A stretch of DNA of 48,696 bases from Deltaproteobacteria bacterium (GCA_003194495.1 PQXE01000004.1:70403-119098); one strand, 5' to 3'; shown: positions 36,139 through 43,772, counted from the first letter of the stretch. Notes: generated from the sequence alone by a model not told the origin. Numbers and translations: made by a program.

Positions 36139-36285
36139 CGTAACCGTTCACACTCCCTGGCAGCCGACAGGCTTTTGCAGGGTTTCAACCGCGGACAAGA
36201 TTGCACCAAAAGGCGTATTCTCAACGGATTGTGCTTTGAAACCCAAAAAAGGCTGTTGGCTGTCAGGGGGGGAGTGAATGATTAC
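36139..36285. repeat. 147-bp palindromic element at the folE2 3' end
   Basis: The left end GTAACCGTTCACACTCCCTG and the right end (complement GTAATCATTCACTCCCCCC) form inverted termini. The pairing continues through GGCAGCCGACAGGC...GGCTGTTGGCTGTC and GGGTTTC arms for about 45 bases. The terminal dyads match those of the 20655 and 44818 elements. The stop codon of the folE2-like gene lies inside the right terminus. The rest of the gap from 35929 to 36138 shows no gene. Confidence 0.65.
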
Positions 36286-36995
36286 ACGTGGACGTGGAGA
36301 GTAGCCTCAAGACACTCCAGGATCTCTCCATATGTGGGATGATCACCATGGACCTCCACACACAGCTTTGTCATAGTACGCTGGGAGTGGGTTAGAATTG
36401 GGAGATCGGCATCAACTGTCTGGGAGAGGACCTGGTTATACACCTGAGTACATGGACAGGCTGTTATGTGGCAGAGGCCCAGACCTATTATGGTCTTGAA
36501 AGACATAGCGTCTCCACTGAGTGATGCATGGACCTCCGCGCTTATATCAACCGCATCCACTGATGTCCTCTGGCTCACAGAGGTCCTTCGGACCAAAGGG
36601 ACCTTTCCTGAAACCAGCACCCGGGCCCATTCCCCTCGCTGTCTCTCAAGAACCAGAGAGGCAAGCTCTTGGGCGTAATGATGGATATCTGGAAAGCTCT
36701 TCTGGTATATCTGAGAGATTGCCTCCTCGATCCTGGACATATGGATGCCCCGCACGTGCTCAGGGAGGTTCACAAATATCTCTGTGTTGAATAGGAGCTT
36801 CCCCTGGGGCAATGAGATCCATACGGTCTTTCCGAAAATACCTGCTTCCGTAAGACCTATTTGAAAGGAAGGCGCCTGTTCCGGCACATCCTTCCCCTCA
36901 CGGAGGGCCCTGTGATGTCCTGAAAGAGGAATTTCAGGGCTCAGACCAGGCCTTGCATTTTCATGTTCATGTACCACTCCTGAACTGTTCGCCAT
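36282..36995 (-). CDS. GTP cyclohydrolase FolE2/MptA-like protein, probably C-terminally truncated
   Basis: The 237-residue protein matches the type IB GTP cyclohydrolase family: QIGLTEAGIFGKTVWISL, FNTEIFVNLPEHVRGIHMSRIEEAI, LVRRTSVSQRTSVDAVDIS, and the metal-binding Cys in GLGLCHITACPCTQVYNQ. Such enzymes open GTP to a pterin precursor. The protein stops at ECLEATLHVHV, shorter than typical members (about 260-310 residues), and its stop codon is in the terminus of an inserted palindromic element. It overlaps the glycosyltransferase gene by 55 bases. Activity is uncertain. Confidence 0.7.
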   Translation of the reverse strand: MANSSGVVHEHENARPGLSPEIPLSGHHRALREGKDVPEQAPSFQIGLTEAGIFGKTVWISLPQGKLLFNTEIFVNLPEHVRGIHMSRIEEAISQIYQKSFPDIHHYAQELASLVLERQRGEWARVLVSGKVPLVRRTSVSQRTSVDAVDISAEVHASLSGDAMSFKTIIGLGLCHITACPCTQVYNQVLSQTVDADLPILTHSQRTMTKLCVEVHGDHPTYGEILECLEATLHVHV

Positions 36996-37747
36996 CTTTG
37001 TCTCTCTTTGGCGGCAAGTACCTGCATCTTCCGTATTCTGTCAAAATCCTCCGGCAAGGCCTTGTCGCTTGTTTGCAAGATTTCCATGATTCGCCCCAAG
37101 GCCTTCCAGATCTCCATGCCTTTGTCCTTCAGACAACAAAGGCTTCCCTCATGGAGAAGACGAAGGGTGATTACCTCAGGTACGAAGCCAAATGGATACA
37201 GGGTAGAGAGCTTGAGAAAAAAGACCCAGTCTTCGCCCATGTCTCCTTGACCAAAGCCGCCGACATCTTCAAATGCCTTGCGGGTTACAGCTACAGAAGA
37301 TGGGACCATAAAGCACCATCTGGCAAGACTGCTAAAACACTGGCCGCTGATCTCTTCACCCCTTTCTGGAATGAAGAACTCGCTTCCGCCCAGCGAGTCT
37401 TTTGTCTTGGTCACACCATAGACTACCTGAAAACCCTGATACAATAGCGGCATCAGCGATTTCACATGAAGAGGCAACCAAATATCATCAGAGTCCAGAA
37501 ACATGAGCACATGGCCCGTAGCAGCCCTGACGCCTTCATTTCTGGCCAGACCGGGCCCTAATCCATGGGTGGAAATAAGCCTGATCCCAGGAAAATGCGT
37601 CCTGACGGCCCTTTCTGTCCCGTCAGTAGATCCGTCATCCACGACTACAACCTCAGGCTGGTATTCATCCTGAGCCAGCGCGCGCTCTATGGCCTTTAAG
37701 ACCATATCTTTTCGATCTCTGGCCGGGATGATGCAGCTTACTTTCAT
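36941..37747 (-). CDS. Family 2 glycosyltransferase
   Basis: The 268-residue GT-A protein begins MKVSCIIPARDRKDMVLKAI. It has VVVVDDGSTDGTERAV, the nucleotide-sugar/metal motif FLDSDDIW, and a later GQGDMGEDWVFFLKL acidic segment, all typical of GT2. No transmembrane helix is present. The ATG has GGAAGGTAGGAAG just upstream and lies 4 bases from the PP-loop gene stop, so the two are tightly coupled. The acceptor is unknown. Confidence 0.88.
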   Translation of the reverse strand: MKVSCIIPARDRKDMVLKAIERALAQDEYQPEVVVVDDGSTDGTERAVRTHFPGIRLISTHGLGPGLARNEGVRAATGHVLMFLDSDDIWLPLHVKSLMPLLYQGFQVVYGVTKTKDSLGGSEFFIPERGEEISGQCFSSLARWCFMVPSSVAVTRKAFEDVGGFGQGDMGEDWVFFLKLSTLYPFGFVPEVITLRLLHEGSLCCLKDKGMEIWKALGRIMEILQTSDKALPEDFDRIRKMQVLAAKERQRWRTVQEWYMNMKMQGLV

Positions 37748-37751
37748 CTTC

Positions 37752-38495
37752 CTACCTTCCTGGAGGAAAGCACGAAGCCGCATCCCTGAGCCTTCCTGCC
37801 AGCTTGTGGTCAACATACTGTCTCAGTCTGGGAATCATGTCATCCAGATACAGGCCTATCTCCTTTTCCGTGGCAGTGGTCAGGGTCTGGCAAAAAAGGC
37901 ACTTTCGCTCTCCTCCCCCAGTTGATGGGAGGCCGAATTCCTCAAGGAGGTGCCGGGTAACCCTCTCATCATCAAAATCCTCATATACCGGAAACCTGGT
38001 TCTTATTCCAAAGTCGTCGGACAACCCTGATATCCTGTCCATAAAGGCCCTGGTCTGTTCCGGGAAATATCCCTGCTTCCCGGCATATCCCACAAGCAGC
38101 GTTGGAACCAGCCTCTCAACGCAGTAAATTACGGCCTTTACATGCATGGCCAGCTTGCATGCTACACACACCAGATTCTTGCCTCCATAACGGGGCATTA
38201 GTTCTTCGTACCGGTCGAGCCACAGGCCCTGAAACAGCCTGCCCATGTCCAGCTCTATATATGTTGCCTGTGGGATTTGCTCCGAGTCGGGCATTTGGGC
38301 CTTGAGGATCCTCTTACTTACACAAAAGCGTCCCTTCGGAAAGGAGGGAAAGCGTCCCATACCGTTCAACATGTGGAGGAGATGAATCCTTCTGGGTCTC
38401 GGGATCTGGGGATGGACCCCAACTGCTGCCAATGCATACAGTGACAGGGAATCACTCCCACCTGAAAACAGTATTGCTAATTCTTGTTTTTCCAC
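37752..38495 (-). CDS. PP-loop ATPase domain protein
   Basis: The protein of about 247 residues has the PP-loop AILFSGGSDSLSLYALA near its N terminus, which binds ATP for adenylation as in QueC, TilS and thiolation enzymes. Two Cys pairs (CVACK and CLFCQ) could bind metal or a cluster. The start is taken as the GTG at 38495, the position matching the ATG of the duplicated gene start at 41173. Upstream codons come from an inserted segment. The gene therefore now depends on new upstream sequence with only a weak GAGG. The substrate is unknown. Confidence 0.75.
   Translation of the reverse strand: MEKQELAILFSGGSDSLSLYALAAVGVHPQIPRPRRIHLLHMLNGMGRFPSFPKGRFCVSKRILKAQMPDSEQIPQATYIELDMGRLFQGLWLDRYEELMPRYGGKNLVCVACKLAMHVKAVIYCVERLVPTLLVGYAGKQGYFPEQTRAFMDRISGLSDDFGIRTRFPVYEDFDDERVTRHLLEEFGLPSTGGGERKCLFCQTLTTATEKEIGLYLDDMIPRLRQYVDHKLAGRLRDAASCFPPGR
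38412..38494. repeat. 83-bp direct repeat, left copy
   Basis: The sequence is 81/83 identical to 41090-41172 and encodes EKQELAILFSGGSDSLSLYA and seven more residues of the PP-loop protein. The two copies flank 2.6 kb of unrelated sequence. Confidence 0.9.
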
Positions 38496-38665
38496 CCGGA
38501 AGACCTCAATACCAACTACCAGATTCGCAGAAAAGGGGCAATCTGCCAATACGATAACCTAATAACTATTTATTTTCCATTTATCGAGTTATATTTAGTC
38601 TTGGTTTTTTGGGATTCTCAAGCAGCTTCAGGAAAATGGGCATATAAAAAAGCCTGGCAAAATAT

Positions 38666-38785
38666 ATGGGTAGAAAAAAATTTATCGCAGATCTTTCCAC
38701 CCTCATAATAATCGCCGTCTTTGTCCTTTACTGGCTTTCGCACCTTGGCGCATTTCTGAAGATCAGAAATTTAAACAATAAATAA
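38666..38785 (+). CDS. Possible 39-residue single-span membrane protein
   Basis: The frame encodes MGRKKFIADLSTLIIIAVFV then LYWLSHLGAFLKI and a short basic tail, a credible single transmembrane helix with positive N terminus. An in-frame stop lies just upstream and there is no strong ribosome binding site. It lies inside the inserted segment, in the gap between the PP-loop gene and the channel-associated genes. Confidence 0.3.
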   Translation: MGRKKFIADLSTLIIIAVFVLYWLSHLGAFLKIRNLNNK

Positions 38786-38937
38786 CGATAATTATGGCAG
38801 AACTCTGTCAAAAGCTCTCTGTCGTACTTGAAATAGACCTTGAGCATAATCGGGATGCTGAATACAAATTGCCTGTGCGGGACCGGGTACAATGGGCATG
38901 GGTGTCAAACAGCCGGTACATATATAGCTTGCCAGTT

Positions 38938-39678
38938 TTAGACAAGTATTGCACTGGGATGCTCCTGGAAGGGATGTGTTCTTAAAACGAGTGAATAAAG
39001 GAACGGATAATTTGACCTCAGGTGCTGCACATAGTCCAGCCACTCACTGGACAGATGGTCATACATCCGCTGGATATCACCGGCCAGGTGCTCCAGGTCT
39101 TTCTCCGGCAGGTCTTTCAGTGACGGTCTCGCCTCAAGCTCCTCATCAAGGTGGGTAAGCGCCCATAGCAAATCGGTAAAACGGTCATGCTCCATAAGGT
39201 TGGGGTTCTCCAGCAGCCCTAGCATAAACGTCCGCTTCTGGGAGAGGAAGGCCTTCAGCCCTTCAAGGTCAATCTTGCGGCAGTCAAGGTCAATCTCCAG
39301 GTTATAAGCATAAGCGGCGGCTTGCTTGAAGTCCACCGGCTTCCAGTCCCGAGCGACGTTAAGGTTACTGGATATCTCCGCACGATTATCAAAATGCCGG
39401 AGCAGGTCGCCGAGGAGACGGCTACCGACCTCGCTGAAAAATGCTCCCACGACCATATTGAGCTTCTGCAGCATTACCTGCCTTTCCCGTCGGCTGAGAA
39501 TTCGCTCAATGATGATGACCACGAGGAATACCTCCAGGGGCAGAAAACCCAGGTCCCCAACCAGGTAAATGAAGATGTGGTGCGGGTCTCTGAAGATGAG
39601 GAAATGGATGAAATATGTAAACGCAGAGAGTATTATGAAGATAAAAGCTGACTTAATAAAATAAGAGTAACGCCCCAT
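38938..39678 (-). CDS. Membrane protein with the same cytoplasmic domain as the neighbouring potassium channel
   Basis: The 246-residue protein has two transmembrane helices (residues about 8-27 and 38-60) without a selectivity filter. A cytoplasmic domain of about 180 residues begins LQKLNMVVGAFFSEVGSRLL and ends YPFLYSLVLRTHPFQ. The same domain, with matching blocks (QKLNMV.G.FFSE.G..LL; ENP...EH..FT.LL.A..HL..EL), follows the pore of the channel at 40200. GGAGG lies 7 bases before the ATG. I do not recognise the domain. It may be an accessory or regulatory subunit. Confidence 0.7.
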   Translation of the reverse strand: MGRYSYFIKSAFIFIILSAFTYFIHFLIFRDPHHIFIYLVGDLGFLPLEVFLVVIIIERILSRRERQVMLQKLNMVVGAFFSEVGSRLLGDLLRHFDNRAEISSNLNVARDWKPVDFKQAAAYAYNLEIDLDCRKIDLEGLKAFLSQKRTFMLGLLENPNLMEHDRFTDLLWALTHLDEELEARPSLKDLPEKDLEHLAGDIQRMYDHLSSEWLDYVQHLRSNYPFLYSLVLRTHPFQEHPSAILV

Positions 39679-39918
39679 CTCTAACCTCCAACAAAAGAAT
39701 AATCAACTCACTCTATTTTTAATGATAACATAAGTTATCAGACGGAAAAAACAAAGCCCCTCCCTGTACATCAGCGAACTCGTTGAAGAGGAAGTGATAG
39801 GAAATCGCTTCTTAAGTTATTCAAGATTTCGGGGGAAAGTTACTCTATAAGGGCCATGATGTTAAAATTTGCAGGAAATCAGCCGCCCCCAAGCGTTTTG
39901 AATGGGCACAAACCGTGA

Positions 39919-40089
39919 AAATACTTTGCCCTCCGAGAGATCGAAGAGGGCATCCTGCTTGGGCTTTCTGTTCACAACCACGTCATCGCCACCGGCGGCA
40001 GCGCCGTCTGCAGCGATCCCTCCATGTGCCACCTGTCCGACGGCGTTATCCTCTTTCTCGACGTTATATGGCTTAAAAATGAAAAATAG
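39919..40089 (+). pseudogene. Shikimate kinase C-terminal-half fragment
   Basis: The frame after a TGA reads KYFALREIEEGILLGLSVHN, then HVIATGGSAVCSDPSMCHLS and DGVILFLDV. This matches the central part of AroK-type shikimate kinases, including the GGG-like substrate-binding ATGGSA motif. Both ends are missing. It is a relic lying between the two divergent channel-associated genes, and the rest of that 510-base gap holds nothing else recognised. Confidence 0.6.
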
Positions 40090-40199
40090 CGCTTGTATAA
40101 TGAATTCTGCTGATAGTATACATATGGCAGCTATCTACTCGATCGTAATGTTCAAGTAATGATAATAATGTATGTATTTTAGTATAAGTGGGAAGAATG

Positions 40200-41024
40200 A
40201 TGGAAGCAAATAGGATTCGACTCAAATTATATTTAGCCGTATTCACTGCCCTGCTCTTGCTTGGCATCCTTGGATTAATGTTCATCGAAAATCTTTCGCT
40301 AGTAGATGCAATCTATTTTTCCATCGTAACAATGGCTACCGTGGGATATGGTGACATTCATCCCCACTCAGACGTTGGGAAAATTTTAGTCCTTGTCTTA
40401 ATTATTGGTGGAGTAGGAACTTTTCTCGGTGTAGTAGCCAGTATTACCGACATATTTGTCAAACGCCGGGAAGAATCATTTCGACAGCAAAAGCTTAACA
40501 TGGTAACCGGATTGTTCTTCAGCGAAATGGGTAACGGACTACTGAAGCGCTTTACTCAGCTTGATCCTGAAATAGGCAGGCTGCACAAAATTCTCAAAGT
40601 TTCAAACGAATGGGCAAATGAAGACTTTATTGAGGCAAACATGGGTCTGGAACGACACCGTTTTGTAATAGATTCGCGTCGTGGAGATCTTTTCGCGCTA
40701 CGGGAGTACTTGCAGAAACAGGCTAACCTGCTTTTGAGATTGATAGAAAATCCGATTATTCAGGAACATGGAAATTTTACTGAGTTGCTCCGCGCCACAT
40801 TTCACCTCCGTGACGAACTGTTGAACCGTGTGGACCTCTTTGAATTGCTGAGTTCTGATCGACAACATTTGGAGGGTGATATTATCCGGACATACAAGTT
40901 GCTGATATTGGAATGGTTAAGGTACATGCGTTATTTGCAAAAGGACTATGGATACCTTTTCTCCTTAGCGATGCGTGTCAATCCTTTTGATGTTGAGGCA
41001 AACGCCGTTGTCAACAGCTCTTAA
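40200..41024 (+). CDS. Two-helix potassium channel with a shared novel cytoplasmic domain
   Basis: The protein of about 274 residues has helix 1 (YLAVFTALLLLGILGLMFI), a pore loop with the selectivity filter TVGYGD (SIVTMATVGYGDIHPHSDVG) near residue 54, and helix 2 (ILVLVLIIGGVGTFLGVVASI). A C-terminal domain begins QQKLNMVTGLFFSEMGNGLL and ends YGYLFSLAMRVNPFD. It is not a classical RCK domain: no Rossmann GxGxxG is seen. The start is set at the ATG at 40200, with GGGAAG upstream. A GTG at 40188 is possible. It is divergent from the related gene at 38938. Confidence 0.78.
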   Translation: MEANRIRLKLYLAVFTALLLLGILGLMFIENLSLVDAIYFSIVTMATVGYGDIHPHSDVGKILVLVLIIGGVGTFLGVVASITDIFVKRREESFRQQKLNMVTGLFFSEMGNGLLKRFTQLDPEIGRLHKILKVSNEWANEDFIEANMGLERHRFVIDSRRGDLFALREYLQKQANLLLRLIENPIIQEHGNFTELLRATFHLRDELLNRVDLFELLSSDRQHLEGDIIRTYKLLILEWLRYMRYLQKDYGYLFSLAMRVNPFDVEANAVVNSS

Positions 41025-41032
41025 AGATCAAA

Positions 41033-41173
41033 TTATCGCTCCTTTATAAACAACCGACCCCTGATATCAGCGGGGAGACCGTGCTCCCTATGGACCCCAA
41101 CTGCTGCCAATGCATACAGTGACAGGGAATCACTCCCACCTGAAAACAGTATTGCTAATTCCTGTTTCTCCAT
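41033..41173 (-). pseudogene. Truncated start of the PP-loop ATPase gene
   Basis: The ATG at 41173 overlaps the end of the RibD-like gene and begins MEKQELAILFSGGSDSLSLY, identical to the intact PP-loop protein through AVGVH. It then diverges into unrelated codons and stops at 41033. This looks like the original 5' end of the PP-loop gene, left behind when a 2.6-kb segment separated it from the rest. Confidence 0.8.
41090..41172. repeat. 83-bp direct repeat, right copy
   Basis: This matches 38412-38494 with two substitutions. The repeat begins and ends sharply, with no similarity outside it. Confidence 0.9.
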
Positions 41174-41814
41174 TTGCCGGCCTGTCCCACCTTGTACCTG
41201 AGAAATACCTCTCCGGTCTCTGCTGTATGACACTCCAGCAGCTTTAGGGAAAGAAATGGCTCCCCAAGGTATCTTGGACCATCTGCAAGAGAGGCTGCAC
41301 CTTCCTCTCCGGACAGCTTTGGGGCAATGGTAAGATAGATCTCATCAACCACTCCTTCTGAAAGGGCGGCATAGTTAAGCATTGCCCCTCCCTCGATCAG
41401 GACAGTTCTTGCCCCCATACGACCGAGATCTGAAATGGCAGCATTTACTGAAAGTCCATAGGTTCCTTTAGGAAGTGATACCACGCGGGCCTTATGACCG
41501 AGGGCTTCACCTAAAGAAGGGGCCTGATCCCTGCTGGTAAAAACCACTGGAGGAGGGCCTAGCTGGAATAGCCTCCGGCCTTTCACAGGTATCTTTCCGG
41601 ACATGGTTATTATGGCCCTGATACGGTTATTTGGGATAATACCACCAGCCCCCCGCATCTCTGGATCACCTTCCCTCAGGGTTCCTGCTCCCAGAAGACT
41701 TGCGTCAGTCATCATCCTCATGTCTTCAAGGTGTCTGCGGTCCCTTGGACTCCCAATTGTACCCGGGGTTATCCTTCCGCAAGCAGTGGTTATGCAGATA
41801 AGGAATACCTTCAA
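41155..41814 (-). CDS. RibD C-terminal-type (pyrimidine/pterin) reductase
   Basis: The 219-residue protein has the reductase-domain pattern: N-terminal strand KVFLICITT, GSPRDRRHLEDMRMMTDASLLGAGT, a central VVFTSRDQAP, GARTVLIEGGAMLNYAAL and VDEIYLTIAPKL. Such enzymes use NADPH on ribosylamino-pyrimidine or pterin substrates. The TTG start overlaps the stop of the HEAT-repeat gene (TTGA). The end overlaps the ATG of the truncated PP-loop gene. Standing without a deaminase domain, it may serve a pathway other than riboflavin synthesis. Confidence 0.78.
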   Translation of the reverse strand: MKVFLICITTACGRITPGTIGSPRDRRHLEDMRMMTDASLLGAGTLREGDPEMRGAGGIIPNNRIRAIITMSGKIPVKGRRLFQLGPPPVVFTSRDQAPSLGEALGHKARVVSLPKGTYGLSVNAAISDLGRMGARTVLIEGGAMLNYAALSEGVVDEIYLTIAPKLSGEEGAASLADGPRYLGEPFLSLKLLECHTAETGEVFLRYKVGQAGKWRNRN

Positions 41815-42426
41815 TGGTCAGTCCCGTCTCCAAGCATTCTCAACGCCAAAGCAGATAATTCCCTGGATGACTCATTGTTATCCTCCAGATATGGCCGGAT
41901 GTACTTAGCTGCATCCAGTTCTATCAACATCTCGGGATATATCTGAGCCAGACGCCCTATGCCCCACAATGCCCCTCTCCTGAGAGGTTCGTATTCCAGG
42001 AAATTCCCGTCTTCCCTGATATAGGAAAGCAGAATGCGGACATATTCTTCAGCAAGGCGTGGATGGCAGGCCATTGCCTCTGCCATTGCCTCAGGGGCTT
42101 CCCCATCCTATGCCGCCTGACTCGTCATTCAGGGTCCACATAAGACGGCGCATAACAACCCGTGCAGCCTCCATGTCTTCATTGGCCATATCCGCCACTA
42201 CCTGCCCGAAGGCATTAATGGCCTTCTGCCTAAGCTCAGTATCACTATCGTAAAATACTGAAATGAGCGGGTTGATGGCCTTGCGTGGAGGAATCTTTCT
42301 CATCTCCATTAGGACCTGTTCCAAGTCTCCTGAGCCCAGAAGTTCGCGGACCTTGCGGCGAAGGATCCGAGGACTCTCCTTTTCCATGTCTTCGGCAATA
42401 TCGCGTCCCATATCCGTGTTCTCCAT
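41811..42426 (-). pseudogene. HEAT-repeat protein (DVU0298-like), interrupted by one frameshift
   Basis: Two adjacent frames form one protein. The first ends LMWTLNDESGGIGWGSP, and the second continues EAMAEAMACHPRLAEEYVRI and FLEYEPLRRGALWGIGRLA. Removing one base from the run of four G at 42094-42097 (C on the coding strand) joins them. Helical repeat pairs such as AINPLISVFYDSDTELRQKAINAFGQV suit HEAT repeats. The start is the ATG at 42426, since upstream codons come from an octanucleotide repeat. It could be a sequencing error or a true lesion. Confidence 0.65.
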
Positions 42427-42439
42427 GTGCTTCTTACTC

Positions 42440-42540
42440 CACCCAATCACCAAATTACTAAATTATCAGCCACAGACCCACACAGACAGCCACAGACAAA
42501 AAAAATCACCAAATCACTCAATCACCAAATCACCCAATTC
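42440..42540. repeat. Octanucleotide-type repeat between fprA and the HEAT-repeat gene
   Basis: AATCACCAAATTACTAAATT, CAGCCACAGAC units, and further AATCACCA/AATCACTC units fill this junction. The last codons of fprA (GDLVIE) are read from them. Confidence 0.65.
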
Positions 42541-43722
42541 ATTGACTGCCTGGCCTATTCTTTTTCCCATGTCCACACATTCCTTCAGGTGATCGTGGGT
42601 CGGGACATACTTCACCCTTATACCGGGTTCAATAATATCGAATTTCATCTCTTCCATATATTTGTTCATGAGTTTTACGGCCTCACCGCTCCATCCGTAA
42701 GATCCGAAGGCTGCGCCGATCTTGTTCCTGGGTTTCAGGCCTTTCATGTAGGAGAGCAGACCTGCCATTCGCGGGAGCACCCCGTTATTCAGTGTTGGGG
42801 AACCAAATACCAATGCCCCGGCATCCAGCGCTTCGGCAATGATGTCACTGCGATGGTTGGCCTTGAGATTCATGAGCTTTACGCTCACCCCCTCCTGTTC
42901 AATACCATCGGCTATTGCCTTTGCCATGGTCTCCGTGCTGTGCCACATGGTGTCATAGATCACCAGGGCCTTTTTCCTGGTTTTATGATGGGCCCAGTCT
43001 CCGTAGGCCTTAAGGATGTCCTTTACATGAGAACGCCAGATGAGCCCATGGTCAGGGGCAATCATGTCGATCTCAATGCCGAGTTCTTTGACTCTTTCCA
43101 AGAGCTTCCTTACCAGTGGATAAAAGAGCAGGAGTATGTTGGCATAATACTTTGCCGCATGTGACATTAGCTCGGAAAAATCCACTTCATCGTCAAATCT
43201 CTCACTGGTGGCCCAGTGCTGACCAAATCCGTCGCTGGATATGAGCAGTTTTTCCTCAGGAACATACGAGAACATACTGTCCGGCCAGTGAAGCATCCTG
43301 GTCTCAATAAACTGTACGGATCTCTTGCCCAGATTCAGGGTATGACCCGGACCTACTACTTCATAGGGCCAATCCTCCCTGTGAAAATGCTGCAGAAGCG
43401 CTTTTTTGCCCATGGAGGAACAAATCAGCTTTTCTGGTTTTACGAGTTCCATGACTTCAGGCAATGAGCCGGTGTGATCCATCTCCACGTGATTTACGAC
43501 TATGTAGTCAATTTTTGATGGATCGATTATGGCCTTGATATGGTGAAGCAGGTCACTCTTGAATTCTCTCTTGACAGTATCAAAGAGAGTGATCTTGTCA
43601 TCCATGATCAAAAAAGAGTTGTAAGTAGAGCCCTTGTAGGTTGAATAGCCGTGGAAGTCCCGGACATTCCAGTCCACAGCCCCCACCCAGTATATGTCCT
43701 TTTTTATTTCACAGACCTTCAT
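42514..43722 (-). CDS. fprA: Flavodiiron protein (FprA / rubredoxin:oxygen oxidoreductase type)
   Basis: The 402-residue cytoplasmic protein reduces O2 (or NO) using electrons from rubredoxin. The N-terminal metallo-beta-lactamase-like diiron domain has the HxExDH motif (VVNHVEMDHTGSLPE), the later His of ISSDGFGQHW, and the DHG of MIAPDHGLIWR. The C-terminal flavodoxin domain (residues about 255-395) has ALVIYDTMWHSTETMAKAIA for FMN phosphate binding. The C terminus GDLVIE is encoded by an octanucleotide repeat. It lies 50 bases downstream of rubredoxin, its probable electron donor. Confidence 0.93.
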   Translation of the reverse strand: MKVCEIKKDIYWVGAVDWNVRDFHGYSTYKGSTYNSFLIMDDKITLFDTVKREFKSDLLHHIKAIIDPSKIDYIVVNHVEMDHTGSLPEVMELVKPEKLICSSMGKKALLQHFHREDWPYEVVGPGHTLNLGKRSVQFIETRMLHWPDSMFSYVPEEKLLISSDGFGQHWATSERFDDEVDFSELMSHAAKYYANILLLFYPLVRKLLERVKELGIEIDMIAPDHGLIWRSHVKDILKAYGDWAHHKTRKKALVIYDTMWHSTETMAKAIADGIEQEGVSVKLMNLKANHRSDIIAEALDAGALVFGSPTLNNGVLPRMAGLLSYMKGLKPRNKIGAAFGSYGWSGEAVKLMNKYMEEMKFDIIEPGIRVKYVPTHDHLKECVDMGKRIGQAVNELGDLVIE

Positions 43723-43742
43723 GCTATCTTCCTTCCATGTGA

Positions 43743-43759
43743 GGGTTCAGGGTGAACCC
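43743..43759. other. Intercistronic hairpin between rubredoxin and fprA
   Basis: GGGTTCA-GGG-TGAACCC forms a 7-bp stem in the 50-base gap. It has no T-run and may affect mRNA stability or translation of fprA. The words resemble those in the 19237 hairpin. Confidence 0.4.
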
Positions 43760-43772
43760 TGACCCCTCGAGT

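Noticed and set aside
38792..39043. Minus-strand frame with CNTC and CTGC cysteine pairs
   Set aside because: It overlaps the end of the well-supported channel-associated gene in another frame, has no ribosome binding site, and its composition looks like a shadow frame.
42427..43164. 245-codon plus-strand frame opposite fprA
   Set aside because: It is antisense to a clear flavodiiron protein and begins in a tandem repeat.
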